47,674 nucleotides of DNA from positions 937-48,610 of the forward strand of contig JAPLDB010000081.1 of NCBI GenBank assembly GCA_026391975.1, read 5' to 3'. Position 1 is the first letter of the stretch, and every line of letters starts with the position of its first letter. Source of the stretch: Bacteroidota bacterium. Its GTDB lineage: Bacteria; Bacteroidota; Bacteroidia; AKYH767-A; 2013-40CM-41-45. The notes beneath the pieces were generated by a model. It saw only the letters and a program-made list of their open reading frames with translations, ran no database searches and had not been told where the DNA came from. Positions 33,902-42,840 of the stretch are shown piece after piece. The translations under genes were made by a program, and so were the position numbers.

Positions 33902-35413
33902 ATGGAATTTGATTTATTAAAAGACAAAACCTCGATCATTAAGGTGATCGGTGTTGGTGGAGGTGGCAGTAATGCCGTGAACCACATGTACCGGCAAGGA
34001 ATAAAAGGTGTGGAGTTCTTTGTTTGCAATACAGATGCACAGGCATTGGAAATTAGTCCTGTTCCGTCTAAAATTCAGCTCGGCCTGAGTTTAACTGATG
34101 GACGCGGAGCGGGATCAATGCCTGAAGTAGGGCGTAATGCAGCCATTGAGAATATCGATGAGCTGAAAAGAATACTGGGCGACAATACAAAAATGGTATT
34201 CATTACTGCCGGCATGGGTGGTGGTACAGGTACAGGCGCCGCTCCAATCATTGCACAGGCAGCCAAGGAAATGGGAATTCTCACAGTCGGAATTGTGACT
34301 GTTCCATTTCAGTTTGAAGGAAAAAAACGCAAGGACCAGGCTGACTTGGGAATTGATGAATTGAAAAAGAATGTGGATACCCTGCTTATCATCTGTAACG
34401 ACAAACTACGTGAGATGTACGGTAACCTCAAACTTGGTGAAGCTTTTAATCATGCCGACGATATTTTAACCATTGCCGCCAAAGGCATTGCCGAGATCAT
34501 CACAGTAACAGGCTATATCAATGTTGACTTTGAAGACGTGAAGACGGTAATGACCAATAGCGGACGAGCCATCATGGGCTCTGCAATTGCAGGAGGTGAT
34601 AATCGTGCGCTGAATGCAGTTCAACAGGCGTTGGCATCTCCATTGCTTGATGACAGCAACATCGTAGGTGCCCGCTACATACTGATGAATATTGCTTCCG
34701 GCAGCAGTGAGGTTACAATGGATGAAATCGGAAGTATTACAGATTATATTCAGGACGAAGCAGGACTTACGGCTGATATCATCTGGGGGAATTGCTATGA
34801 TGAAGCTCTCGGAGATAAATTAAGCGTGACGATCATCGCTACCGGTTTTAAAACAAAGAACGAACAGGAACTGGAAGCAGACCGCACCAAGAAAATCGTT
34901 CATGATCTCAATGGAGATTCCCGCAAAGAAGTGAAGACCAATCCTGTTGCAAAAAGTGAATTGAAGGAACAAACGGTGGTTAGTAACGATGAGCCTGTAC
35001 TAGTTACCAGGCAGGCGCAACAAGACCTTACTTTTGAATTTGAAATTGCAGGCAATACGATGAAGGATAACATCAGTACACCAATGGCAGACAAAATTGA
35101 AGAACCTGTGACTAAATCAGAAAAGACAGTTCACGCAACGAGCCAGCCCTCAATTATTGATCCGATGGATGAACAACTCAGAAAGTCTCGTGAGCGGATC
35201 CAGAAATTGAAAGCGCTGAATTACAGGATGGCCAGCAATACCAACATTGCAGATATGGAAAAGGTTCCGGCCTACTTACGCCAGGGAGTAAAGCTTGACA
35301 ATATTCCCCATAGCAGCGAACCGCATATTTCAAGATATACATTGAGCGCAGAAGAAGAGAAGAAACCGGAATTGCGTCAGAATAACTCCTACCTGCACGA
35401 CAATGTTGATTAA
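33902..35413 (+). CDS. ftsZ: Cell division protein FtsZ (tubulin-like GTPase)
   Basis: FtsZ polymerises into the Z ring. The 503-residue protein has VIGVGGGGSNAVNHMY, the tubulin signature GGGTGTGAAPI (from 106), the synergy-loop region around MTNSGRAIMGSAIAGG, and the T7-side NFEDV-like VDFEDVKTVM. A ~150-residue variable linker follows the GTPase core. The end carries PAYLRQGVKLDN and a short terminal region; the classic FtsA-binding tail is not obvious, as is common in this phylum. The last gene of the cluster, it is followed by a strong intrinsic terminator. Confidence 0.97.
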   Translation: MEFDLLKDKTSIIKVIGVGGGGSNAVNHMYRQGIKGVEFFVCNTDAQALEISPVPSKIQLGLSLTDGRGAGSMPEVGRNAAIENIDELKRILGDNTKMVFITAGMGGGTGTGAAPIIAQAAKEMGILTVGIVTVPFQFEGKKRKDQADLGIDELKKNVDTLLIICNDKLREMYGNLKLGEAFNHADDILTIAAKGIAEIITVTGYINVDFEDVKTVMTNSGRAIMGSAIAGGDNRALNAVQQALASPLLDDSNIVGARYILMNIASGSSEVTMDEIGSITDYIQDEAGLTADIIWGNCYDEALGDKLSVTIIATGFKTKNEQELEADRTKKIVHDLNGDSRKEVKTNPVAKSELKEQTVVSNDEPVLVTRQAQQDLTFEFEIAGNTMKDNISTPMADKIEEPVTKSEKTVHATSQPSIIDPMDEQLRKSRERIQKLKALNYRMASNTNIADMEKVPAYLRQGVKLDNIPHSSEPHISRYTLSAEEEKKPELRQNNSYLHDNVD

Positions 35414-35539
35414 ATAGATATTGGTCAATCGTTATCCGTTATTTGGTAGAACATTTGAAATCAGGTTTACAGAATAACAAGTAACCGGCAACGATTAACT
35501 TACAGATACCGTTTCATGTTGAGTTTGCTTTTCTAACAT

Positions 35540-35570
35540 GGCCCCGCTTGGTAAGCGGGGCCCTTTTTTT
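35540..35570 (+). terminator. Intrinsic terminator of the division cluster
   Basis: A perfect 10-base stem GGCCCCGCTT / AAGCGGGGCC with a 3-base loop, then CTTTTTTT. It lies 127 bases after the ftsZ stop and 19 bases before the end of the convergent anmK gene. Confidence 0.9.
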
Positions 35571-35588
35571 GCGGATGTCTTTGCAAAC

Positions 35589-36653
35589 CTATGGATGGTA
35601 AATTGCCCCTCCGCTGGAATCACGTGAAGCCCCCGTCACACTGCGAAGGCAATTTATTTCATTTCTCCAACGCAGCGTTCCCAAAAACGCAAATATCAGC
35701 GCTTCTTTAAACTCAATGATCTGTTTACCTGGCAGTACAATTGCGGACTTGCAATGGGTCTTCATCCTGTCAACGAGAAAAGAATTATAGGCTCCTCCAC
35801 CGGTCACAAGCATGCTTCCGGAAGTCCTATCAATTCGATTGACAACATCTGAAATCTGGATTGCAATATGCTCACAAAAGGTGCGAAGCATATCCTCAGG
35901 GGAAGCTGTGTCCTTCTCAAGTATGGTGAAAAAGTATCTTTCAATATCCTCCCGGCCAAGTGATTTTGGAAACTGCTTTTTGTAAAAGGGAACTGCATTT
36001 AGCTTGTCAAGAAGTTTCAACTGAACTTTTCCCTTCTGCGCAAGTTTGCCGCCCTTGTCGTAGTTCCTTCCCAGCTTCAGCGCCAGGGAATTCATAACAA
36101 TGTTTACAGGGCAGATGTCAAATGCTATCCTGCTGCCGTTTTGGTCAAAGGAAATATTTGCAATACCTCCCAGGTTTAAGCAGCTCGTGTATGAACCGAA
36201 CAAAAACTTATCTCCAATAGGAACCAATGGGGCACCCTGTCCGCCCAGGGCAACATCTGCGGACCTGAAATCACATACTACCGGTAATCCACATGCAGCA
36301 CTGAGGGCTGCCCCGTCACCTATTTGCGTTGTAAATTTCTTTTGTGGCTGGTGAAAAACTGTATGACCGTGAGAGGAAATAAAATCAACTTTTGCTTTTT
36401 TTGATTTTAAAAATTCCCTTACAAGGTTACCAAGAAACCTCCCATAAGCGACATGTTCTCCGGCAAATACAGAAGCACTTGTTTGTCCCATTGAGGCAAG
36501 ATCTCTTCTTTGCTTTGCTGTATAAGTTATTGTTTCAGCCGCTTCAATTTTGAAACTCCAATTGCCTCTGCTTTTTTCAAAAACACAAAGCGCTATATCC
36601 ACTCCATCCAGTGAAGTGCCGGACATTAAACCCACGACGCTGTACCTGTTCAT
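35589..36653 (-). CDS. anmK: Anhydro-N-acetylmuramic acid kinase
   Basis: AnmK phosphorylates and opens 1,6-anhydro-MurNAc released during wall turnover, giving MurNAc-6-phosphate for recycling. The 354-residue ASKHA-fold protein has the family start VVGLMSGTSLDGVDIAL, FISSHGHTVFHQP, QIGDGAALSA, PVVCDFRSADVALGGQGAPL, CLNLGGIANIS and a late LVTGGGAYNSFL. Length is slightly short of typical (~370) but all conserved blocks are present. It is on the same strand as gldN, separated by a hairpin, and is probably its own unit. Confidence 0.94.
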   Translation of the reverse strand: MNRYSVVGLMSGTSLDGVDIALCVFEKSRGNWSFKIEAAETITYTAKQRRDLASMGQTSASVFAGEHVAYGRFLGNLVREFLKSKKAKVDFISSHGHTVFHQPQKKFTTQIGDGAALSAACGLPVVCDFRSADVALGGQGAPLVPIGDKFLFGSYTSCLNLGGIANISFDQNGSRIAFDICPVNIVMNSLALKLGRNYDKGGKLAQKGKVQLKLLDKLNAVPFYKKQFPKSLGREDIERYFFTILEKDTASPEDMLRTFCEHIAIQISDVVNRIDRTSGSMLVTGGGAYNSFLVDRMKTHCKSAIVLPGKQIIEFKEALIFAFLGTLRWRNEINCLRSVTGASRDSSGGAIYHP

Positions 36654-36720
36654 CCTGCGAATCTCTGATTAATATTTGATTTATAAAATCTCCAAAGATT
36701 TCCCTTACAATTCAAAAACG

Positions 36721-36751
36721 AAAGCGGGCCATGAAATACATGACCCGCTTT
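36721..36751 (-). terminator. Intrinsic terminator of the gldK-N operon
   Basis: AAAGCGGG-CCATG / CATGA-CCCGCTTT forms a near-perfect hairpin. Read on the minus strand it is followed by CGTTTTT, and it lies 27 bases beyond the gldN stop. Plus-strand sequence after it (CTTTTT) could allow bidirectional use. Confidence 0.75.
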
Positions 36752-36777
36752 GCAATTCTTTTTAAGTAACCCGGAGT

Positions 36778-37638
36778 TTAATACTCCCACATATCGTGTT
36801 CAAGGTTGGCTATCTCTGACTTGATTTTTTCTGATTCATACAAAGTCGCAATTCCTGTTTTGTAATCTCCAATATTCCTATCGTAAACGTTCGCTTCCTT
36901 GTAAATATAACTGTTGAACATCCGCTTCTGAAAGATATCGTCTAATGTCCTGCGTTCTGCATCATTCTGCCTGTTAAATGTCTCTGCTTTGGCAAGCAGG
37001 CTACGGCATTCGGGATAATAAAACCAGCACATTGCTATCTTCTGGTTTCCCTCGCGCACATTTCCTGCCTCATCTTTTGCATAAATCAAAGGAGCTATTC
37101 CGATGATGCGCACTTCCAAAACAGAACGTTGCTTGTCGAAATACCATTCTTCTTTTAAACGGTAAGCAACAACATCATCATAGTTAAAGTCCTTTGCAAT
37201 AACAGTATCATACTCATCATATGGAGGATCCGGGCGAGTCAAACGCTGTGTATCAACACGGGCACCGCCGCGTGCTTCCACTTCCTTCATGGTAATCGGA
37301 TTGGTAAATTCATCGTTCATATAATCATATGCAGTAAGTGTTCCTTCTTTGGTGGCACTTAACAACACGTCGATCATATTCCTCCTGTCGCGGGTACTTT
37401 GACTTGAAGGCCATTTCAGCGGAAGGTTTATTTTTTCATTGAGGTCAATGATGCGCCAGATCTTCTTTGACCACATCACATCTGCTTCACGCAGGTATGG
37501 ATATGCCAAAGGAGAACGCGTAGGCGTATTTTCCTTTACATAAACCCCGTCAAGCAACCCCACATTCTGAGTGTTCTGCGCAAATGTAGATATGGCAGAA
37601 AATAAAATAAGAACCAAGAGAACGACTTTACCTTTCAT
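36778..37638 (-). CDS. gldN: Type IX secretion/gliding protein GldN (PorN)
   Basis: A 286-residue periplasmic protein with a signal peptide (VVLLVLILFSAISTFAQ). GldN/PorN joins GldK/PorK in the ring beneath the outer membrane of the type IX secretion system, which exports adhesins and enzymes and powers gliding. Family blocks seen are LREADVMWSKKIWRIIDLNEKIN, TKEGTLTAYDYMNDEFT, and a C-terminal MCWFYYPECRSLLA with RRTLDDIFQKRMFNSYI. It starts 17 bases after gldM on the same strand. Confidence 0.93.
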   Translation of the reverse strand: MKGKVVLLVLILFSAISTFAQNTQNVGLLDGVYVKENTPTRSPLAYPYLREADVMWSKKIWRIIDLNEKINLPLKWPSSQSTRDRRNMIDVLLSATKEGTLTAYDYMNDEFTNPITMKEVEARGGARVDTQRLTRPDPPYDEYDTVIAKDFNYDDVVAYRLKEEWYFDKQRSVLEVRIIGIAPLIYAKDEAGNVREGNQKIAMCWFYYPECRSLLAKAETFNRQNDAERRTLDDIFQKRMFNSYIYKEANVYDRNIGDYKTGIATLYESEKIKSEIANLEHDMWEY

Positions 37639-37655
37639 TGTATATTAAATTAAAT

Positions 37656-39311
37656 TTATTGCAATACAAACGTCATCGGCGATAGTTGTCTTGTTGATTG
37701 GTCTTTGGTATTAACCATTTTTCCTCTTATATACTCGAAAAAAACTTTTGTCCCTGGTTTTGCACGTGCAAGAACCGACTTGCAATTCTCATCTAGTTGG
37801 TTTCCTTTTACAGTAAACTCAGCATACTCAATTCCTTTACCGGCGATAGACATTTTAAATTCTGTGATCTGCCAGAAAAGTTCGAAATAGAAATCTTTCA
37901 TAACCGGGATCATGCTGCTTGCCATCAATAGGTTCTTATTGATTGGTCCGCCTTCTGCTTTGCCTCCCATTGTTGCAACAGGGTTTGGAACACTCTTTAC
38001 ACGGTATTCGAAGGCACCCATTGGCATTTGCTTGCCGCCAACTTCAGCGCTTACGCGAATGGTCGCCTTTCCGCCGGTTGCAGAACTCACATTGGCAATG
38101 TAGTGACCACCGCCCAGTTTTGGATCAGCCGACAATGAAGCACCAGCGCCTTCAATAGAAGGTTTTACTTTATTATTCGGAACCCCGGGAACTGAAATAG
38201 AAACGGGGTTGTCCAGTCCAATAAATAATACATTCATCTTATCAGCAGATACAACAGAATTTGGTTTCTGCGCTGTATACGCTGTGTTGAAGTTGTAGTG
38301 TTTGTAGCTGCCATCAGGGTTTTTAACTCGAATAACGCCACCCCACTTTTGCTCACCTTCAGAACCGGGATGCGAAGTGTATTTCGCAAAACCACCTTCG
38401 GTTGGCAATGGAGTACCTTCGCAACCTTTGCACGCTACTCCGTTTGAATCAGTTGAGGCACCGATAAATACTTCCGGAGCAAGCGTTGAAGAGGTAGCTG
38501 ATAAGAATACATCTGCTTCATAATTAGAACCAATAGTAACAACTGTGCTTACCGGAATTACAGCAGGCTTCAGCAAGTCAAACTTGATAATTTTTGCGTC
38601 TACAGAAGCAATCAGGTTATCTATTATCTGAGATTCAGAGTTGCGGATATCTCCCTGAAATTTTGTCAGCAATGCAACTGATGCAACAACCGGGTTGTGA
38701 TAGAATTTTGACATTTCCCATGTGCGCTTTCCGTCTTCCTTATATTCAGTACTGTTCGCATCTGGATCAGTAGTATTTAAGAGACCATCCAAACGCTTTT
38801 TAAAATCTCCCTGCATTTCTGCCGGAACATCCTTCAGCATATTCTTCTTATACTCCTCCATCTTGTTTTTGAATTCAGTTGCCTTTGCGCCGCGGCCGTC
38901 ATTGGCATCTCCGCACATCATATGGGTTGGTGTATCATAGTCATCCTTCTTCTCCATATCGCGGAGGTCCGGCGTTTTTTCTTCCGGCTTAATGCCGTCG
39001 CTGTGACGAACCATTTCTTCTTTCAGATCCTGAATATATTTTACCATAGCGTCTGAAGCTTTCTTCACATCCATTGCTTTTGCATTCACTTCGCCATATT
39101 TTTTGGCGTCGTTCTGCATGGCCTGTTCAAAAGCTGCATAGGTATTCTTGTTCTTATTGTCAATGTTTGTTTTGGACACTTCCAGACTCTCATTTACAGT
39201 AACGAAAGCGTTAATGATTTCTTTGGAAACGTTCAAAGCAAGTAAGGCTGTCAACACGAGGTACATCATGTTGATCATCTTCTGCCTGGGGGTCAATTTT
39301 CCGCCTGCCAT
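37656..39311 (-). CDS. gldM: Type IX secretion/gliding motor protein GldM (PorM)
   Basis: A 551-residue inner-membrane protein with one N-terminal membrane helix (MINMMYLVLTALLALNVS) and a large periplasmic part. With GldL it forms the proton-driven motor whose periplasmic shaft reaches the GldK/GldN ring. The first ~220 residues are helical (D1), then come Ig-like beta domains (DLLKPAVIPVSTVVTIG, GHYIANVSSATGGKATIRVSAEVGG, and the C-terminal FELFWQITEFKMSIAG). Length and layout fit PorM, ~515 residues. It sits 57 bases downstream of gldL. Confidence 0.94.
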   Translation of the reverse strand: MAGGKLTPRQKMINMMYLVLTALLALNVSKEIINAFVTVNESLEVSKTNIDNKNKNTYAAFEQAMQNDAKKYGEVNAKAMDVKKASDAMVKYIQDLKEEMVRHSDGIKPEEKTPDLRDMEKKDDYDTPTHMMCGDANDGRGAKATEFKNKMEEYKKNMLKDVPAEMQGDFKKRLDGLLNTTDPDANSTEYKEDGKRTWEMSKFYHNPVVASVALLTKFQGDIRNSESQIIDNLIASVDAKIIKFDLLKPAVIPVSTVVTIGSNYEADVFLSATSSTLAPEVFIGASTDSNGVACKGCEGTPLPTEGGFAKYTSHPGSEGEQKWGGVIRVKNPDGSYKHYNFNTAYTAQKPNSVVSADKMNVLFIGLDNPVSISVPGVPNNKVKPSIEGAGASLSADPKLGGGHYIANVSSATGGKATIRVSAEVGGKQMPMGAFEYRVKSVPNPVATMGGKAEGGPINKNLLMASSMIPVMKDFYFELFWQITEFKMSIAGKGIEYAEFTVKGNQLDENCKSVLARAKPGTKVFFEYIRGKMVNTKDQSTRQLSPMTFVLQ

Positions 39312-39368
39312 ATTCTATGGGTGGGTTAGCTTGTTAAGTAACTGGTTGATTAGGGTTGATTGAAGTGT

Positions 39369-40178
39369 TTATCGCACTGTCATTGCAGACAACATGTTTC
39401 CATAAACAGTGTTGAGCTTAGTGAGGTTGGTAGCAAGCATTGCCACCTCTTCACGATACTTCTTGGTATCTTCAAGCGATGAATTCAGATTACCCATCAA
39501 CTCATTTATTCCATCATAGAATTTGCTGGTTTGTTTCAAATGCTCATTGGAATCCTGCAACTGCAATTCATAAACTGCATTCAATGCAGCAAGATTCTTT
39601 CCTGCTGAAACAACCTGGTCTTTGTAAACACGAACATCTTCAGTAGAAGAACTAAACTGATCAGCAACCTGCGCTGCTTTCATATATGAATCCGACAATT
39701 GTCCGACTGACTGAGACGCCTTGCTTACATTCTTTACGTAGTCATTTGTTGCTACAGATGCATCAGATAGATCCGCAAGCTTAGCTGTATTGTCTCCCAA
39801 TGATTTTAAACCTGATCCTAAATTTTTAATAAGGTCGCCTCCAATGTTTGCTTCACCCATCAATTTATCAAGGTATTGCGCAACCGGATCAACAGCTTTT
39901 TTCTTTTCCTTCTTTCTTGAATGCGCATCTTCATCCTGCATGCCTGCAAGTTCAGGATATACCAATGACCAATCTACGTCTTCATGCGGTGGTTCAAAGG
40001 CTGAGAAAAAGAAGATCACTGCTTCAGTAGATAGTCCGATTACCAGCATCAAGCCGGCACCGGGATAGTGCTGGATTTTAAAAAGTGCTCCGACAATTAC
40101 GACAGCAGCGCCCCATCCGTAGAGACGAGCCATGAACGTTTTAAACTTTTTTCCTTGTGTTAATTCGGCAATTCCCAT
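39369..40178 (-). CDS. gldL: Type IX secretion/gliding motor protein GldL (PorL)
   Basis: A 269-residue inner-membrane motor subunit. Two membrane helices lie at the N-terminus (about 18-35 and 40-62: LYGWGAAVVIVGALFKIQHY then GAGLMLVIGLSTEAVIFFFSAF). The second contains the conserved membrane glutamate proposed to carry protons (STEAVIFF). The C-terminal cytoplasmic part is a long coiled coil with alternating Leu and Asn/Asp (NLNSSLEDTKKYREEVAML). It follows gldK by 124 bases and precedes gldM. Confidence 0.94.
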   Translation of the reverse strand: MGIAELTQGKKFKTFMARLYGWGAAVVIVGALFKIQHYPGAGLMLVIGLSTEAVIFFFSAFEPPHEDVDWSLVYPELAGMQDEDAHSRKKEKKKAVDPVAQYLDKLMGEANIGGDLIKNLGSGLKSLGDNTAKLADLSDASVATNDYVKNVSKASQSVGQLSDSYMKAAQVADQFSSSTEDVRVYKDQVVSAGKNLAALNAVYELQLQDSNEHLKQTSKFYDGINELMGNLNSSLEDTKKYREEVAMLATNLTKLNTVYGNMLSAMTVR

Positions 40179-40302
40179 AATGTAAAGAGATTAAGTTTTG
40201 AGGTTAAACAATAATAGTAAGTTGACTTTTCAATTTTTTGAAAGGCGTAAATGTAATCGTTTCGATTAAACAAAAAAGGGGAAATTTTGGCCTGAGGATA
40301 AC

Positions 40303-41628
40303 TTAGTAATCTGCCTTATCACGGCCAAGAAAGCTCATCACGCTGCGGAAACCAATGTAGCATTTTGCAGTGTCCTGGTACTCATAAGTGCGGGCACTTG
40401 TCTGCAAATAGAATGCAACATCCTTCCAGGAACCTCCGCGCAATACTTTTCTTTTCATCGCTGCCGGATCAGACTCCTTCGCATCATACACATAATCCGT
40501 GCTGATGTCATGACTGAAGCTATAAGCTGATTCGTCAAAAGCATTGCTTGTCCACTCAGATACGTTACCGGCCATGCAATACAATCCATAATCATTAGGC
40601 CAATAAGAAGTAACTTTCACAGTATAAACACCGCCGTCATCCTGGTAACTTCCACGCATTGGCTTAAAGTTTCCTAAGAAACAACCACGGCTATTTCTGA
40701 TGTAAGGACCTCCCCATGGATATGGAGATAAATCCAGACCACCACGTGCTGCATATTCCCACTCTGCTTCTGTTGGCAATCGGAAATCCTGAACAAATGC
40801 ATCTCCGTTTTCTTCCAGGTAGCTATTGAGCAACTGTGTTCTCCAGATACAAAATGCGCGGGCCTGTTTCCAGCTAACTCCTACTACAGGATAATCATCA
40901 TATGCCGGATGCCAAAAATACATCTGGGTCAAAGGCTCATGGTATGAATAAGCATAGTCATGTATCCATGACAAAGTATCAGGATACACATTCAAAATAT
41001 CTTTCTTGATAAATACAGAACGGTCTGTCCTGCCTTGTGCACGATTTGAAAGTCCTCCTGCTGAATTATCTGCAGGGGTAGTATAATCTTTTTCTGCAGC
41101 TGCTTTGAGATCGATCCAGTAGTATTCAAAGTTCAACTTACGGGTATCTATTTCTTTTCTGCGGTAGAAACGCTCTGTTTCCGGAAGGAAAAGTTCAGCA
41201 AGCGTTTCAACATTCTGCTCATCATCCCACTTAATCTTTGCTCTCCAGTTAATGCGCTCTCCATATTCTCCTTCATCGATCAAATGCTCACCACCGATCA
41301 ATCGGTGCGCAAGTGAATCTTTTACCCAATACACAAACTGCCTGTATTCATTATTCGTAATTTCAGTATTGTCCATGTAGAAAGCAGGAATGGTAACTGT
41401 CTTTGCCTGGGAGGTCAATGCATACGGAACGTCCTGGTCACTGGGGCCCATATTGTAAGACCCGGCCGGAATGTAAACCATTCCGTATGGATCTGCCTGA
41501 TACCACTTTTCCCGGCCCTGCACGCCAACCAACTGACCTTTGTTTCCGCCACCGCATCCTGCTAATGCGAGAAGGAAAATGGAGCATAAATATCCCGCGC
41601 TCCTGAATCCTGTTGCCTTGTTCTTCAT
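40303..41628 (-). CDS. gldK: Type IX secretion/gliding lipoprotein GldK (PorK)
   Basis: An outer-membrane lipoprotein with a formylglycine-generating-enzyme (SUMF1-like) fold that forms the T9SS ring with GldN. From ATG 41628 it is 441 residues with a lipobox LALAGC; an in-frame ATG at 41727 would place 33 polar residues ahead of the signal and was rejected. Visible FGE-type blocks are YIPAGSYNMGPSDQD, MDNTEITNNEYRQFVYWV, PVVGVSWKQARAFCIW, LPTEAEWEYAARGG, MAGNVSEWTSNAFDE and KVLRGGSWKD. Catalytic activity is not expected in this family. Confidence 0.93.
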   Translation of the reverse strand: MKNKATGFRSAGYLCSIFLLALAGCGGGNKGQLVGVQGREKWYQADPYGMVYIPAGSYNMGPSDQDVPYALTSQAKTVTIPAFYMDNTEITNNEYRQFVYWVKDSLAHRLIGGEHLIDEGEYGERINWRAKIKWDDEQNVETLAELFLPETERFYRRKEIDTRKLNFEYYWIDLKAAAEKDYTTPADNSAGGLSNRAQGRTDRSVFIKKDILNVYPDTLSWIHDYAYSYHEPLTQMYFWHPAYDDYPVVGVSWKQARAFCIWRTQLLNSYLEENGDAFVQDFRLPTEAEWEYAARGGLDLSPYPWGGPYIRNSRGCFLGNFKPMRGSYQDDGGVYTVKVTSYWPNDYGLYCMAGNVSEWTSNAFDESAYSFSHDISTDYVYDAKESDPAAMKRKVLRGGSWKDVAFYLQTSARTYEYQDTAKCYIGFRSVMSFLGRDKADY

Positions 41629-41784
41629 TGGACTATTGAGATGTTTAAATTGAGTTTGCAAGTTGATTAACGTATTTATCCCTAAATTATTGTATACACT
41701 TCGGGGTGTAACAACCTCTAACGACATTCTAAACCTTTGGTTTCACCTAATCTAATTCATCAAATCCCCTCATGCTGCCTATTC

Positions 41785-42708
41785 TTACAGGAATCTTACA
41801 TTCCTGTGAAATTGCCTCTTTACCACTTTCGCCACATTCATGCAATATCCCAATACTATTTCATGTGTGCCTGAACTGTATGTTTTTATTCTTGAGGTGG
41901 TAATATCATAAGCATATCCCAGTTTCAAATTGGGAATTAATTCTATCCCAGCCATCACCACAATTGCATCCTGGAAACGATATGCTCCGCCGATCCAGTA
42001 TTTGCTGTTCACAACCAGATTTGCATTGAGATCAAACTGCGTCTCCACAATATCGCTTTTGATCATGACAGCCGGCTTTATGGTAAATACCGAATTGATG
42101 TCATAACTGTATCCTGCCATCAGGAAGTAGTGTCTGTCAAGTTTCGTGGTAACATCACCAACCTTTATGTCATTTGCTGTAAGGTGTGAAGTTGACAATC
42201 CCACATACATTGCATCAGTATTGTAATACAACCCGAGTGACAGGTCATAGCTTCCTCCGCTTTGGGTTCCTGTAGGAATATTCTGGTCGCCGGCATCATT
42301 GTAAATAAGTTTGCCACCATCAATTGATTCCTGATGGTACCCGATTCCTAAACCGATGCCGATCCGGCCATTGCCAAGATCAGTACGGTAAGCATAATTG
42401 GCTTTAATATTCAGGCTGTTTCCGGCGCCTAATTTGTCAAGGGCATGCAGAGACAATCCAACACCTCCGTGAAGCGCATCAACAGGCATGTCTGCTGTCA
42501 GCATTGCAGTCTTGGGTTCTCCACCAAAGCCAGTCCACTGGTTTCGGTAAAGCAGCGTTCCGCAAATGGCATCATTGGCCCCCGCAAAAGCAGGATTGTA
42601 ATAAAGCTTCGTAAACATGTGCTGGCTGAACTGGGGATCCTGTTGTGCAAATCCCGGCAATGCAAATAGCAAGCTCACAAAAAAGGCAACCTTAAAGTGT
42701 TTAATCAT
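41785..42708 (-). CDS. porP: Type IX secretion outer-membrane protein, PorP/SprF family
   Basis: A 307-residue beta-barrel with a signal peptide (FKVAFFVSLLFALPGFAQ). The start of the mature part, QDPQFSQHMFTKLYYNPAFAG, is the PorP/SprF hallmark, and alternating strands (SYDLSLGLYYNTDAMYVGLS, KLGYAYDITTSRI) fill the rest. PorP/SprF proteins bind PorE-type anchors or act in surface presentation of T9SS substrates such as SprB. It is directly upstream of gldK on the same strand, giving the order porP-gldK-gldL-gldM-gldN known from Porphyromonas. Confidence 0.92.
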   Translation of the reverse strand: MIKHFKVAFFVSLLFALPGFAQQDPQFSQHMFTKLYYNPAFAGANDAICGTLLYRNQWTGFGGEPKTAMLTADMPVDALHGGVGLSLHALDKLGAGNSLNIKANYAYRTDLGNGRIGIGLGIGYHQESIDGGKLIYNDAGDQNIPTGTQSGGSYDLSLGLYYNTDAMYVGLSTSHLTANDIKVGDVTTKLDRHYFLMAGYSYDINSVFTIKPAVMIKSDIVETQFDLNANLVVNSKYWIGGAYRFQDAIVVMAGIELIPNLKLGYAYDITTSRIKTYSSGTHEIVLGYCMNVAKVVKRQFHRNVRFL

Positions 42709-42724
42709 CGAGTAAATTTCACAT

Positions 42725-42748
42725 AGGCCCGACCAGTACTTCGGGCTT
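42725..42748. other. Hairpin in the porP upstream region
   Basis: AGGCCCGA / TTCGGGCTT with a loop of about seven bases lies 17 bases before the porP ATG on the minus strand, between the ureohydrolase-like gene and porP. No T-run follows on the minus strand, so a leader structure or repeat is as likely as a terminator. Confidence 0.4.
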
Positions 42749-42840
42749 ATGAGGCGTAAAGAAATGAAAAAATTAAAATAATAACAAAATTTATTTTGGG
42801 CGGGGATTCAGATTTAACCCAAAAAGGAGGATTCTCACTG

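Noticed and set aside
41629-41727. N-terminal extension of gldK by 33 residues
   Set aside because: It would bury the lipoprotein signal peptide behind a polar segment, whereas the start at 41628 gives a standard lipobox.
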